Made by a program: the position numbers and the translations under genes. Positions 22,892 to 32,051 of a stretch of 43,807 nucleotides of DNA are shown in pieces. Origin of the DNA: UBA4408 sp002389785 (GTDB lineage: Bacteria; Bacteroidota; Bacteroidia; UBA4408); assembly GCA_035438985.1 (NCBI GenBank), contig DAORJK010000022.1, positions 1-43,807 on the forward strand, in the 5' to 3' direction. The notes beneath the pieces are model-generated. The model ran no database searches and was not told where the DNA came from. It saw nothing but the letters and a program-made list of their open reading frames with translations. Position 1 is the first letter of the stretch. Every line of letters starts with the position of its first letter.

Positions 22892-24640
22892 TTATATATT
22901 ATTTGTTATCATCCTCATAAATTCTTCCTCGCTTAGAACTTTAATTTGGGAGCCATCCTTATTGAAAGAATTTATTTTATCAATTTTCGCAGGACCGGGG
23001 TTGGAACCCAATACAACATAATCTGTCCTTTTAGTGATTGCGGTATCAATATCTGCTCCCATTTTATAAATAGTCTCTGCGGCTTTTTGTCTTTCAATGC
23101 TACCGAGAACTCCTGTAAAAACAACTTTCTTATTGTAAAACGGGCTTTCTTTGTTTTCAATTGAAAGATTAGGTTTTAGAATATCTCCTTTTAAAATGGT
23201 CTTATTGTTATTTGAATTACTTCTCTTTTCTTTAGGTCTTTGCAAAAAAATATTTGAACTAGAATGCAAGCCGGAACTTTCCTCAAGATATAGGTAAGCC
23301 TTAGCACAAGCAATTGCATCGCTTAATGCATCGTGATGATTAGAAATAGTAATATTTAATTCTGAACATAGATCCTTAAGCCTCTTACCTGTCTTCAAGT
23401 ATGTGCAATCAGATTTAAAATTTGGAATTTCTATATTGTAATACTTTAGAGTTTGTTTCAAGCAATCAATATCAAATGCCGCATTGTGAGCAACAATTAA
23501 GTTTCCTTCAATGAATGGTTCTATCTCTTTCCAGATTTCAGGAAAAAGAGGAGAATCGATTGTTCTCTGAGGGGTAATACCATGCACTCTAGTATTACCA
23601 GCAAAGTAAATATTTTCAGGTGGCCTTACAAGATGTGAAAAGGTTTCTTTAATCTCCCCATTTTCAACTTTTACTATCCCAATCTGGCAAATGCTCCATC
23701 TTGGTCCCTGTGCGGTTTCCACATCGATAGCAATGAAGCTTAATAATTTATCGTTTTTCAAATTCTCAGATGTGGTGAGTTTTATTGGTTTAGGATTAGT
23801 GCAAGTTGCATATTTTGTAAGATCAATACATCGTCCTATTAGTTCAGAAGCAATATCTGCGTAGGCATCTGTCACTTCATCATCCTCATTATAATCTATA
23901 TTAAGCTTAACAAGAAGTGATTTAAATGTTGTGGGTAAATAGTTCTCCTTCGCTATATGTGATAAATTTATCCACCTCAAATATGAGCCATCAATATTAT
24001 TTTGGGATAAAACTTTTTTAAAAACATCAATCTGTTCTTCATCCCAAAGTGCAATAATATTAGTCCTAAAATAAATTTCAATCTCATAAATACTCCAAAA
24101 TAAATTAAAAGTAAAATAGTTGATATCATCCAATTCAAGTTCAAGCTTTTCAAGGCTTTTTTCAAACCTTTTTGTTGCCTGTATTTTTTCCGGAGGGCTA
24201 AAATAACTAGTCCATGTATCTGCTAATTTTCTCTCTTGAACAAATGACAAGCTTATTTTGAAGGCGCTTAGGTCAGATTCGGTTCCTTTAAGGAAGCTTA
24301 GACAAATAACATCGAAGCTTGTCCCATAAAAATCCTTAAATTTATATGGGTTTTTGAAATTGCCGGTTTCAATTTGTTGGAGAATTGCGCGCTCAAATTC
24401 TGGTTTGAGTTTATAACCATTCTTTTTCATTTCAGGCAATAAATGTTTTAAGATAAATCCTGAACTGCCCTGTACAAAATTATAAAATCGGTAGTCGTTG
24501 CATTTTTCAGGATTAGGGAATCTTACTTTATGATTTATATAATCCCCGCTATTGGAAGCAGGATTCAAATTTCTTCGCTCATCTTTTAAATAAAAGAATC
24601 TTAGCAAGAGAATTACACAGATGAGAATGATAATAATCAT
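22892..24640 (-). CDS. Membrane-anchored DEDDh exonuclease with C-terminal BRCT domain
   Basis: A 582-residue three-part protein. It starts with a hydrophobic anchor (residues 1-17, MIIIILICVILLLRFFY), followed by an uncharacterised helical region. A DnaQ-type 3'-5' exonuclease lies at about residues 300-465, with the DxE motif AIDVETAQG, the middle aspartate motif HNAAFDIDCL and the HxxxxD motif HHDALSDA. The C-terminal BRCT domain (about 500-580) includes KKVVFTGVLGSIERQKAAE and TDYVVLGSNPGPAK. DnaQ-BRCT fusions are known in bacteria, but the N-terminal anchor is unusual for a DNA-processing enzyme. It could degrade foreign DNA at the membrane during entry. Confidence 0.85.
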   Translation of the reverse strand: MIIIILICVILLLRFFYLKDERRNLNPASNSGDYINHKVRFPNPEKCNDYRFYNFVQGSSGFILKHLLPEMKKNGYKLKPEFERAILQQIETGNFKNPYKFKDFYGTSFDVICLSFLKGTESDLSAFKISLSFVQERKLADTWTSYFSPPEKIQATKRFEKSLEKLELELDDINYFTFNLFWSIYEIEIYFRTNIIALWDEEQIDVFKKVLSQNNIDGSYLRWINLSHIAKENYLPTTFKSLLVKLNIDYNEDDEVTDAYADIASELIGRCIDLTKYATCTNPKPIKLTTSENLKNDKLLSFIAIDVETAQGPRWSICQIGIVKVENGEIKETFSHLVRPPENIYFAGNTRVHGITPQRTIDSPLFPEIWKEIEPFIEGNLIVAHNAAFDIDCLKQTLKYYNIEIPNFKSDCTYLKTGKRLKDLCSELNITISNHHDALSDAIACAKAYLYLEESSGLHSSSNIFLQRPKEKRSNSNNNKTILKGDILKPNLSIENKESPFYNKKVVFTGVLGSIERQKAAETIYKMGADIDTAITKRTDYVVLGSNPGPAKIDKINSFNKDGSQIKVLSEEEFMRMITNNI

Positions 24641-24658
24641 ATAGTAACTCGAATAAGG

Positions 24659-26002
24659 TTAATATTGATAGCTCCTAAATGAATGAATTTTGAAATTTGC
24701 TCCAAATTTGAATGTTGTGAATGAAGGCAAATCTCCGGTTTTCTTAAAAACAACACCATGAAACAAAGTACCACCTAAGAGAGCAAATAATTCGACTTTT
24801 TCTGAAACCGCTAGACTCATTCCAATTTGAGCGTAGCAACCAACGCCAACAAAATTGGACTTAGTATTTCTTTGTTCAACTTTTCTGAAATTACTATCCA
24901 ATTTTACAACTGTATAGCTACTTGAAATAGCAGCAATTTCTCCAATTAATTTTATGTTTTCGTATTTTGTGCTTATAAACTCACCGCCAATACCCAAACT
25001 ATAAAATCGCCATGAAAATCCATCTACTTCAGAAAAAACTGAATCTGGCTTAAAATTGTAGGATATAGGGCTTTGAAAATAATCGAGGAATAAATAACCA
25101 CGTTGATACTTCTTTCTTTTTCCGTTTTTTTTATATAGTGTATTGTTAAAGCTTAACCTTGCTCCATAATTTGGCCCTTTTTTGAAAGGGAATTTCTTTT
25201 CCAATTCCTGACTTCCATGAAAAGCCTGAATATTATATCCAAATGACGAATATAGAGAAAAATTAAGTACAGCTTGTTCCCTTGTTCTCAGGAAATCGAC
25301 AGCAAAATAAGTTGAAGTTTTAAAATTATAAAGATTACTGCGTGATTCATAGACGGTCTTAACACGCTGTTTGTATGCATTCTTATAAATATTATATTTT
25401 GTACTATCAATTGCATCAAATGCAATATTTTTTAATTCTTCGCATGAAATAAATCCTATTAGATTTCTTTGTTGTCTAATTAATTCTGCATCGATGACAA
25501 ATTGATCAATTAATGGTGTTGGAATATCATTGCTTACTTTAATAAATGCTATTAAAGTTAATAGGGCGATCCAATTGCAGTTAGCGTCATTTGAAAATAC
25601 TAGAAGTGTTTTCATTCTCCTTGAAAAAGCATCCACATCATTTCTTTTACTCTGCTCAAGAGCAAGAGAATATAAAGAATCTACAGCTAAACAATTCATA
25701 TCGTATGAAACAATGAAAGGGGTGTTTCTTACATGATAATTTGAAAGGGAAAATGGAATTACAAGCGATTGAAAAGGAGGTATTATTACCTCAGTTGAAT
25801 TTCCAATTTTCAGTGAAAAGGAGTTACTAAGTCGACTTTGAATCAAAATTGTATCTATTCCAACCTGCTTCATTGTTATTGGCTGTGCAGCTATCTTTTC
25901 AGTACTAATAAACAAAAGAAGTGGTAATAATAAAAAACAAAAAGCCAATTTTGGCAAATACTCAATTGATGCTTTTGCTTTAGAAATAATCATGTCATTC
26001 AT
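24659..26002 (-). CDS. Exported, probably outer-membrane-associated hypothetical protein
   Basis: A 447-residue protein. The N-terminus has a long positively charged leader and a hydrophobic stretch (about residues 20-38) ending IAAQP, a plausible signal peptidase site. The C-terminal half alternates aromatic and small residues as in a beta-barrel (GARLSFNNTLY, GYLFLDYFQSP, FYSLGIGGEFIS, GVGCYAQIGMSL). It starts 18 bp upstream of the exonuclease gene in the same transcription direction. Not recognised. Confidence 0.65.
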   Translation of the reverse strand: MNDMIISKAKASIEYLPKLAFCFLLLPLLLFISTEKIAAQPITMKQVGIDTILIQSRLSNSFSLKIGNSTEVIIPPFQSLVIPFSLSNYHVRNTPFIVSYDMNCLAVDSLYSLALEQSKRNDVDAFSRRMKTLLVFSNDANCNWIALLTLIAFIKVSNDIPTPLIDQFVIDAELIRQQRNLIGFISCEELKNIAFDAIDSTKYNIYKNAYKQRVKTVYESRSNLYNFKTSTYFAVDFLRTREQAVLNFSLYSSFGYNIQAFHGSQELEKKFPFKKGPNYGARLSFNNTLYKKNGKRKKYQRGYLFLDYFQSPISYNFKPDSVFSEVDGFSWRFYSLGIGGEFISTKYENIKLIGEIAAISSSYTVVKLDSNFRKVEQRNTKSNFVGVGCYAQIGMSLAVSEKVELFALLGGTLFHGVVFKKTGDLPSFTTFKFGANFKIHSFRSYQY

Positions 26003-26046
26003 CTGAGTGCGATTAGTAAAAACAGTAATTAATTCAGGTCAAAACA

Positions 26047-26976
26047 CTATGAAGCCACTTTATTATCTATTAAAAGTTGAGACTTAATTTCACTTAAATC
26101 TTTAAGTGTATTCACTAAATTATTTGAATATTCAATCATTAATGAATAGCTCTGCCTTTCAATTGATAGAAGTGTTGCCAATTGCTCCCAACTCATATTG
26201 TTATTGTCGTCAAAATAGGATATAACATGATTTAAATAATCAACTGTAGCATTTGCAATTATTTCATAGTCATTTCGGATGTTGTTCTCTTGATTGTAGG
26301 CTTTTTGAAATAAAGAAATATTTATAATGTTTATTTTCTTATATACCTCTAAATTTGATTGCCAGATTTGATTTTCAATTTTATATCTTGTCCTTCCTTT
26401 ATCCATTAAATTTTCATTTGTTTGCTTTATTGTTAATAATGTTCTTGTTATTGCCCTAGCAAAAGCATTTAGTTTTTGCATTTCCAATTTATTGGTGGGT
26501 AATTTTGCATCAATTAATTTCCTGAAGGCATCTTGTGCTAATGTGTTTGTATTTAAATTTGAGTCTAAATTCAAATTCGCAATTGGAAACATTATAGGTA
26601 GAATCCTTATTCCGTTGGTACGAAGATTCCTTGAAACTTCCGTCTGCTCCTTAATAAAGGATTCAGTGTTTAATTTAAGTTCTGCTATGACATGGATATT
26701 ATTATCTAACTCACTTGCAAGAAGTGAAACTAGATTTTTTTGTTCCTGCTCAGAAATCTCCCTGTATTTAAGTGCGAAACCTAAGCCAATCAGAAACAAT
26801 CCAATTATAAAGCCATACAGAAGTATTTGCTTTAAAATATTGTATCCCTGATTTTGTTGAAGAGTTGGTATAATTCCTCTTACAACAAGTGCCCGAAGAA
26901 ACAAGAATGAAATAAATAAAAAGAACCCTATTAAAACTAATGGGTCTTTTAAATATGGCGCAATTTTTTCAAACAT
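26047..26976 (-). CDS. Two-helix membrane protein with large helical domain
   Basis: A 309-residue protein. Membrane segments lie near residues 13-32 and 45-65, and the remaining 240 residues look helical and coiled (for example LLASELDNNIHVIAELKLNT). The soluble part would face one side of the membrane, as in small sensor or channel proteins of defence modules. It is the first gene of the minus-strand block; the 282-bp gap upstream also carries the divergent SIR2-HerA promoter and a 20-bp repeat. Family unknown. Confidence 0.65.
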   Translation of the reverse strand: MFEKIAPYLKDPLVLIGFFLFISFLFLRALVVRGIIPTLQQNQGYNILKQILLYGFIIGLFLIGLGFALKYREISEQEQKNLVSLLASELDNNIHVIAELKLNTESFIKEQTEVSRNLRTNGIRILPIMFPIANLNLDSNLNTNTLAQDAFRKLIDAKLPTNKLEMQKLNAFARAITRTLLTIKQTNENLMDKGRTRYKIENQIWQSNLEVYKKINIINISLFQKAYNQENNIRNDYEIIANATVDYLNHVISYFDDNNNMSWEQLATLLSIERQSYSLMIEYSNNLVNTLKDLSEIKSQLLIDNKVAS

Positions 26977-27065
26977 CTATACAACTTTTAATAAGAGATA
27001 TAATTATTTATTGATCCAAAACTTGAATTAGTTTCGCGGTTTAAAATAGGAAATATAATGCAAGT

Positions 27066-27085
27066 ATAACCCCGTAATTTCCGCA
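27066..27085 (+). repeat. 20-bp direct repeat left of the SIR2-HerA module, copy 2
   Basis: ATAACCCCGTAATTTCCGCA matches the copy at 32058-32077 at 19 of 20 positions in the same orientation. Together they bracket about 5 kb holding the SIR2-HerA pair, the sensor-like operon and a small gene. An AT-rich tail (TTTTTATT) follows both. Confidence 0.6.
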
Positions 27086-27258
27086 AATATTTTTATTCAT
27101 AAAGTATTTGTTTCATTCCTAAAAGAAATATCACCTTTCATTTAATAACTTGAGGATAACATAAGGAATTTTGTTTACTTTGTTTATAAATACTATGATA
27201 TAAATAGAATTACTTGAACTATTCTGGTAAAACCTAGTCTTAAATTTATGGTGTAATA

Positions 27259-27681
27259 ATGGAAAAAGAAGCATGGGAATATATCCTTATTAACGGTAAG
27301 TTGAAACATCTTGAAGTCAAAAGCCCAATCTATACAAAGGGCATTTTAACTTCCATCGAAGGATTTAGACCGTTTAATAAAAAAGATGATCAGAATTTAC
27401 CAATTATTCCAAATGTTCAAGATGCAAATTTCGAAAAGAGGAAAATCTATGCTGAGTTTTTCAAGAAACCGTTTAAAAATCTTGTAATTTTATCTGGTGC
27501 TGGTTCATCTATGGATGTCGGTGGTTTATCAATGCGGCAGCTATGGGCAAAAGCAGAAGAAAAATACAAAATTGACGAAGCTGATGGGTTTAAAATTATA
27601 CAAGAAAGCGTAAATTATGATTCAGGAAAGGTGGATATAGAAGCGTTACTTTCTCAGATTGATGGATTTAGCAAGTTTTAG
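27259..27681 (+). CDS. SIR2-HerA system: SIR2 gene, N-terminal part ending at an in-frame TAG
   Basis: A 140-residue frame carrying the SIR2 glycine loop LSGAGSSMDVGGLSM (about residues 78-92) that binds NAD+. It stops at TAG (27679-27681). The same reading frame continues without another stop into 27715-28521; 33 bases between the TAG and the next ATG encode GDPEITIGKSK in frame. A single full-length SIR2 protein of about 420 residues would result if the TAG were a sense codon. So this is either a recent nonsense mutation, a sequencing error, a suppressed stop or a split gene. The active-site asparagine and histidine are only in the downstream part. Confidence 0.75.
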   Translation: MEKEAWEYILINGKLKHLEVKSPIYTKGILTSIEGFRPFNKKDDQNLPIIPNVQDANFEKRKIYAEFFKKPFKNLVILSGAGSSMDVGGLSMRQLWAKAEEKYKIDEADGFKIIQESVNYDSGKVDIEALLSQIDGFSKF

Positions 27682-27714
27682 GGAGATCCAGAGATTACAA
27701 TTGGCAAATCAAAA

Positions 27715-28521
27715 ATGAAACTTTCGACTATCAAAAGTGAGTTATTCGAATTAATTAAAACGCATTGCTCACTAAGTAAACCGAAAGATGAATTTCCCCA
27801 TCAAGTATTTCTTGAAAAACTGTTACAGAGAAAACAAACTAGCCCTAGGGTTAAAGTATTTACGCTCAACTATGATTTGCTATTTGAATATGCAGCAACA
27901 GAAGTAAATGCTATAGTGATTGACGGGTTCTCCTTCACACTACCAAGGACTTTTAGCGGCAGATTTTTTGATTATGATATAGTTCAACGAGAAGGAAGCA
28001 AATTAAAAGAGGAAGATAATTTTATTCAACGTGTTTTCCATCTGCACAAGTTACATGGCTCCCTTAACTGGGAAAGAGATGAGGAAGATAGAAAAGTAAA
28101 AATAAAGAATGACCCTAAAACTCCTCTAATGATATATCCCCGCGAAGCGAAATATGAAGATTCATATGAGCAACCATTTTTTGAGATGATGGCACGCTTT
28201 CAGCGAAATTTGAGATTGAATAATGACACCATGCTAATTAGTATTGGTTATAGTTTTAACGACAAACACATAAATGCAGCTATCGAGGAAGCGCTCAACC
28301 AGAATCCTGGATTTAGACTTGCTATAATTGATCCTGGATTTGACCATAGTACTGCTTCTTCATCCTTGAAGGCAATTAAAAAAGTAGCATTGGAATCCGA
28401 AAGAATATTAATGGTTTCTGAAACCTTTACAGACTTTACGGTCCATTTCCCAGAGATTAAAACATATGAGAGGGATAACTACGAAACTGTTGATTTGAAA
28501 AATGAACCAGCAAAAAATTAA
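27715..28521 (+). CDS. SIR2-HerA system: SIR2 gene, C-terminal catalytic part
   Basis: 268 residues in the same frame as 27259-27681. It contains the active-site asparagine motif VFTLNYDLLFEYA, the histidine motif LHKLHGSLNW and the final loop ISIGYSFNDKHINAAI of SIR2_2-type NADases. Without the upstream glycine loop this fragment alone should not bind NAD+. An ATG at 27715 could allow reinitiation 33 bp after the TAG, producing two polypeptides that might assemble, but no ribosome-binding site is evident. It overlaps the herA start by 20 bp, so the pair was translationally coupled. Confidence 0.78.
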   Translation: MKLSTIKSELFELIKTHCSLSKPKDEFPHQVFLEKLLQRKQTSPRVKVFTLNYDLLFEYAATEVNAIVIDGFSFTLPRTFSGRFFDYDIVQREGSKLKEEDNFIQRVFHLHKLHGSLNWERDEEDRKVKIKNDPKTPLMIYPREAKYEDSYEQPFFEMMARFQRNLRLNNDTMLISIGYSFNDKHINAAIEEALNQNPGFRLAIIDPGFDHSTASSSLKAIKKVALESERILMVSETFTDFTVHFPEIKTYERDNYETVDLKNEPAKN

Positions 28522-30289
28522 TCCATTCCGGTCGGAGTATTTTCTTGGTTATATTAATCAGGTTTTTCCACAATTTGTAAAAGTTCATTTTCCATCCTCA
28601 GTATTATTGAATGGCTTTACCCATTTTGGCCAAGAATTTAATGGCGGTTTGGTAGGAAATTTTGTTGTTATCGAAGGAGAAAAGTATGGTTTTCTTGGTC
28701 GTATTACTGAACTCTCGTTACCTGAATCTGAAAGACTTTCTTTAAATGAGAGAGCTTTTCAGACTAGTGATTTCCATCCGACTGGGAAAATTGAAATTCT
28801 TTTATCCTTTGATCTATTTGATCCATTTGCTGTTAAAAAGGGACTAACTAGCTATCCTAATATTGGTGCAAAAGTTTTTGTTAGTTCTGGCGAACTTGTT
28901 CAAGAATATATGTCACGATTCGGTGTGAAGGAAGGCGAAACTCCCGAGGCAATAAGGTTAGGATATTTAGTTTCAAATACTTCAACAGAAGTGAAAGTAA
29001 ATCTTCAATCAATTTTTGGTCGTCATTGTGCAGTTGTTGGAACAACAGGAGGTGGGAAAAGTTATACAGTTAGCAGATTAATAGAGTCCTTAATAACTTC
29101 AGAGAATAAGGCTATTCTTGTAGATGCAACTGGTGAGTATTCAAGTTTTGATAAGATGAGTGAATGCCAAGAATGTAAACTGGGAATCGATTATTATTTT
29201 CATTATTCAAATCTTTCGGTCTCAGATTTATTTGTTTTATTTAGACCATCTGGTCAGGTACAACAGCCACTATTACTTGAAGCTATCAATTCACTTAAAC
29301 TTGCTGCAATATTAGAAAAAGAAAGCTCTAGTTACAATGTCTCAACAAATGGATTTGTATCAACATATAATTTTAAAGGTAAGAATAATGAGCCACTTTC
29401 AATCGATTTAAATGAAGGATGTCTTATAAAACAAGGTAAGAAGACTCTCCCGTTTAATCGTTTATGTGCGAAATATTCAGATGAATTGAATGATTTTAAT
29501 AAGACTAATTTTAATATTCAAAAACTCACAAGACAAATAAATAATGAATGCTTTCAGATTTTTGGTGATCAATGGAGTCCTAGCATTGATATGCGGAATC
29601 AAGGGAATGCATCCAGCCTTATTTTGAGAATACACCAAGCATTGAGCGATCCTGAGTTTAAAAAAATTTTTGGGTTCGATAATACTGTAAGAAAAAATAT
29701 TATCGAAGAAATTCAAAATTTTAAAGCCGGTATCAATAGCCTTAAACTTATAAGAATTGCATTTGATAGAGTCCCTTTTTCATTTCAAATAAAAGAAATT
29801 GTTGCAAATGCCATTGGTGCTTTTCTACTAAAGCTAGCCCGTGATGGTAGTTTTGATTCAAAGAAGGATGTAACCAACACTCCGATGGTGCTATTTATTG
29901 ATGAGGCTCATCAATTTATAAACAAGTCCGTTAGGGATGAATATTTTGAAAACATTAGACTCGACTCTTTTGATTTAATTGCAAAGGAATGTCGTAAACA
30001 TGGATTATTTCTTTGTATTGCGACCCAAATGCCAAGAGATATTCCACAAGGAACATTAAGCCAAATGGGAACATTTATTGTCCACCGTCTAATTAATCAC
30101 AACGATAAAGAAGCAATTGCTAACGCTTGCAGTTCAGCGAATAAGAATACATTAGAATTTTTACCAATACTTGGTGAAGGGGAGGCCGTGCTTACAGGTG
30201 TGGACTTTCCAATGCCAATAATAATGAAATTTGACAAACCTCAATATGTTCCTAATTCAGGCACACCCAGCTTAATAAGAAAGAAATAA
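28502..30289 (+). CDS. herA: HerA-like hexameric ATPase of a SIR2-HerA defence pair
   Basis: A 595-residue FtsK/HerA-type ATPase. It has the N-terminal beta-barrel-like HerA region, Walker A VVGTTGGGKS (about residues 178-187), Walker B LFIDEAH (about 463-469) and the C-terminal sensor region (LCIATQMPRDIP, VHRLINHNDKEAI). HerA assembles as a hexamer and, with SIR2 rings, forms an anti-phage complex (SIR2-HerA, also called Nezha) with NADase and nuclease activity. The start lies inside the end of the SIR2 gene (20-bp overlap). HerA itself is intact, even though the SIR2 gene has a stop. Confidence 0.9.
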   Translation: MNQQKINPFRSEYFLGYINQVFPQFVKVHFPSSVLLNGFTHFGQEFNGGLVGNFVVIEGEKYGFLGRITELSLPESERLSLNERAFQTSDFHPTGKIEILLSFDLFDPFAVKKGLTSYPNIGAKVFVSSGELVQEYMSRFGVKEGETPEAIRLGYLVSNTSTEVKVNLQSIFGRHCAVVGTTGGGKSYTVSRLIESLITSENKAILVDATGEYSSFDKMSECQECKLGIDYYFHYSNLSVSDLFVLFRPSGQVQQPLLLEAINSLKLAAILEKESSSYNVSTNGFVSTYNFKGKNNEPLSIDLNEGCLIKQGKKTLPFNRLCAKYSDELNDFNKTNFNIQKLTRQINNECFQIFGDQWSPSIDMRNQGNASSLILRIHQALSDPEFKKIFGFDNTVRKNIIEEIQNFKAGINSLKLIRIAFDRVPFSFQIKEIVANAIGAFLLKLARDGSFDSKKDVTNTPMVLFIDEAHQFINKSVRDEYFENIRLDSFDLIAKECRKHGLFLCIATQMPRDIPQGTLSQMGTFIVHRLINHNDKEAIANACSSANKNTLEFLPILGEGEAVLTGVDFPMPIIMKFDKPQYVPNSGTPSLIRKK

Positions 30290-30370
30290 TTTTCTAATTC
30301 ACTAAATCGTATTCAATTTTAATTTAGAATTCTAATGATGAAATAGAATTTATTATTGAATTTTGAACTC

Positions 30371-30547
30371 CTATTTCTTTTTAATTAGTTCTACATAAAC
30401 TTCTTCTGTAACTGTAACCATGTAAGTTACTATCTCTTCACTTCCATTGGTTGATGAAACCTTTAACAAATCGCTATCAGCTGTTCTTTCGACAACTAAT
30501 TCGCCTATTTTGGAATCATTCTTGTTTTGATCATTGTTTTTATTCAT
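30371..30547 (-). CDS. 58-residue small acidic protein downstream of the membrane sensor
   Basis: An intact short frame from the ATG at 30547 to TAG at 30371-30373. The N-terminus is Asn/Lys-rich and the body is a beta-type segment (IGELVVERTADSDLLKVSST, then SEEIVTYMVTVTEEVYVELI). It starts 11 bp after the stop of the membrane gene 30559-31659 and is almost certainly cotranscribed. It ends about 80 bp from the convergent herA gene. No family recognised. Confidence 0.62.
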   Translation of the reverse strand: MNKNNDQNKNDSKIGELVVERTADSDLLKVSSTNGSEEIVTYMVTVTEEVYVELIKKK

Positions 30548-30558
30548 TTAATAATAGA

Positions 30559-31659
30559 TTATTGTACTGTTTTTTCTGCATTATCCCTCCGAGCAAGTAT
30601 CATTGCTTGTTTGATGCTATTTGTAATACCCTGAGCACATCCTAACCAGATTTTTTTATCTTCTTCATTCCAGATGTCAATACTTGGAGAAGCAATGCTT
30701 AAATATCCATATATTTTGATATCATTTTTAATTTTTTCTTGAGGTGAAGCAACCATTGTTGATCGAAATATTAGAGGCCAGTTTTCTTTTCTTACTTCAT
30801 AAGGTACCGATTCATGAAAAAATTTATTTGCTTGTTTGTTCTTTTTTATATGCTCGAATCTTGGATCGTGAAGGTATTCAATAAACATCGGATTACTGTA
30901 ATTTTCAATTGTGCAAAGATCGTTGCTGAAAAATCCTTTGCCCTTTTGATTTTGTATATATTTTGCCGAGAAGCTACCATTTAAAGTTGAATCCTCCATT
31001 TTGATTGTGGAATCATCTGAAGAGCAAAGCTGAACAATTAAGGGCTCCTTTTTATTTACTTCTATCGGAATCCGTATACAAACAAACATCTCACAATTCT
31101 TAACTTTTGAAAAAGCATGCTTCAATATTATGCAGAAGCGGCTCAAAGCCATAGTATGTAAATCTTTTGTTTGGCTTTCACTTGCCGTTGCTAAATGCAC
31201 TGGTAAAAAAGCATTTGCAATTGCTCCAAGCAAAAATTTATATTCTGCATCCTGCTTTAATTGAGGTATTTCCTTCAATTGAAGATTTATTGTATTCAAA
31301 ATTTCTTCAAATCGCTTAATTCCATCTTGTTCTATTTGCCTTTTCTCAATTGAAAATTTTTCTTTCAATTCATTTTGCTCAGATTGCATTTGCAATATTG
31401 TGGCTTCACTTTTTTCAGCTAGTTTGCTAAGTTCCTTGGTATACATGAGAAACTGGATAAAGTTACCTATTATATTCAACAGTAATAATACACCTAAGAC
31501 CACAATTCCCGATAACGCAGCTTTATCAGCTTTGTGTATCATTTCATCATTTGAAAATATCTTCCATAAAGAAACTACAACGACAAGAATCTCTAAAACA
31601 ATATGACCATAAACAATAATGCTCTTCTTGATACGTTCAGTTGTAGAATTTGTTTCCAT
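30559..31659 (-). CDS. Membrane protein with coiled coil and GAF-like domain
   Basis: A 366-residue protein. Two membrane helices (about residues 14-38 and 48-72) are followed by a coiled coil (about 74-125, LAEKSEATILQMQSEQNELK). A C-terminal domain resembles a GAF sensor domain (FRSTMVASP...KIYGYLSIASPS...WLGCAQGITNSI). GAF-type domains bind small molecules or nucleotides. It is convergent with herA and lies inside the repeat-bracketed module, so it may belong to the same defence cargo. The GAF call rests on pattern, not on a search. Confidence 0.72.
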   Translation of the reverse strand: METNSTTERIKKSIIVYGHIVLEILVVVVSLWKIFSNDEMIHKADKAALSGIVVLGVLLLLNIIGNFIQFLMYTKELSKLAEKSEATILQMQSEQNELKEKFSIEKRQIEQDGIKRFEEILNTINLQLKEIPQLKQDAEYKFLLGAIANAFLPVHLATASESQTKDLHTMALSRFCIILKHAFSKVKNCEMFVCIRIPIEVNKKEPLIVQLCSSDDSTIKMEDSTLNGSFSAKYIQNQKGKGFFSNDLCTIENYSNPMFIEYLHDPRFEHIKKNKQANKFFHESVPYEVRKENWPLIFRSTMVASPQEKIKNDIKIYGYLSIASPSIDIWNEEDKKIWLGCAQGITNSIKQAMILARRDNAEKTVQ

Positions 31660-31763
31660 TATAAAGTTAATTAATCAAAAATTACCTTAAATATGAGCTT
31701 GCAATTAGTGCTGAGGGTAAATAAAATAGGAAGCTGAAATTATTTTTTGAAGGAGACGACAAT

Positions 31764-31961
31764 ATGTTGAAAAGAGATTGGCGTACCATAGGTTACGGCT
31801 TGGCGTTTATAACAGTTACTAGTATCTTAGAATGCAAAAGAAATAATAAAATGGATATAACACAACCAGTCATAAAAGAAAATGATTCACTTAGTTTTCA
31901 ACAAGATACAAAAAATCTAAATTTCTATAAAGAGAAAAAAACTCGTTTGGAAATCATTTAG
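31764..31961 (+). CDS. Small hypothetical protein, possible lipoprotein
   Basis: A 65-residue frame with AAGGAG about nine bases before the ATG. A short hydrophobic stretch (YGLAFITVTSILEC) ends in a cysteine resembling a lipobox, followed by a polar tail. Probably a small exported or membrane-tethered protein. It lies just inside the right-hand 20-bp repeat. Confidence 0.5.
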   Translation: MLKRDWRTIGYGLAFITVTSILECKRNNKMDITQPVIKENDSLSFQQDTKNLNFYKEKKTRLEII

Positions 31962-32051
31962 GACGATACATTCAAAAAATCTTCATATAATCTATAAATG
32001 GAAATTATTGCTTCCTTATTTTAAAACTTTGCTAAAAATAGTTTATTACCC

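Noticed and set aside
24659..26976. Zorya- or CBASS-type system
   Set aside because: No MotA/B-like, cyclase (CD-NTase) or HORMA signatures in these membrane genes.
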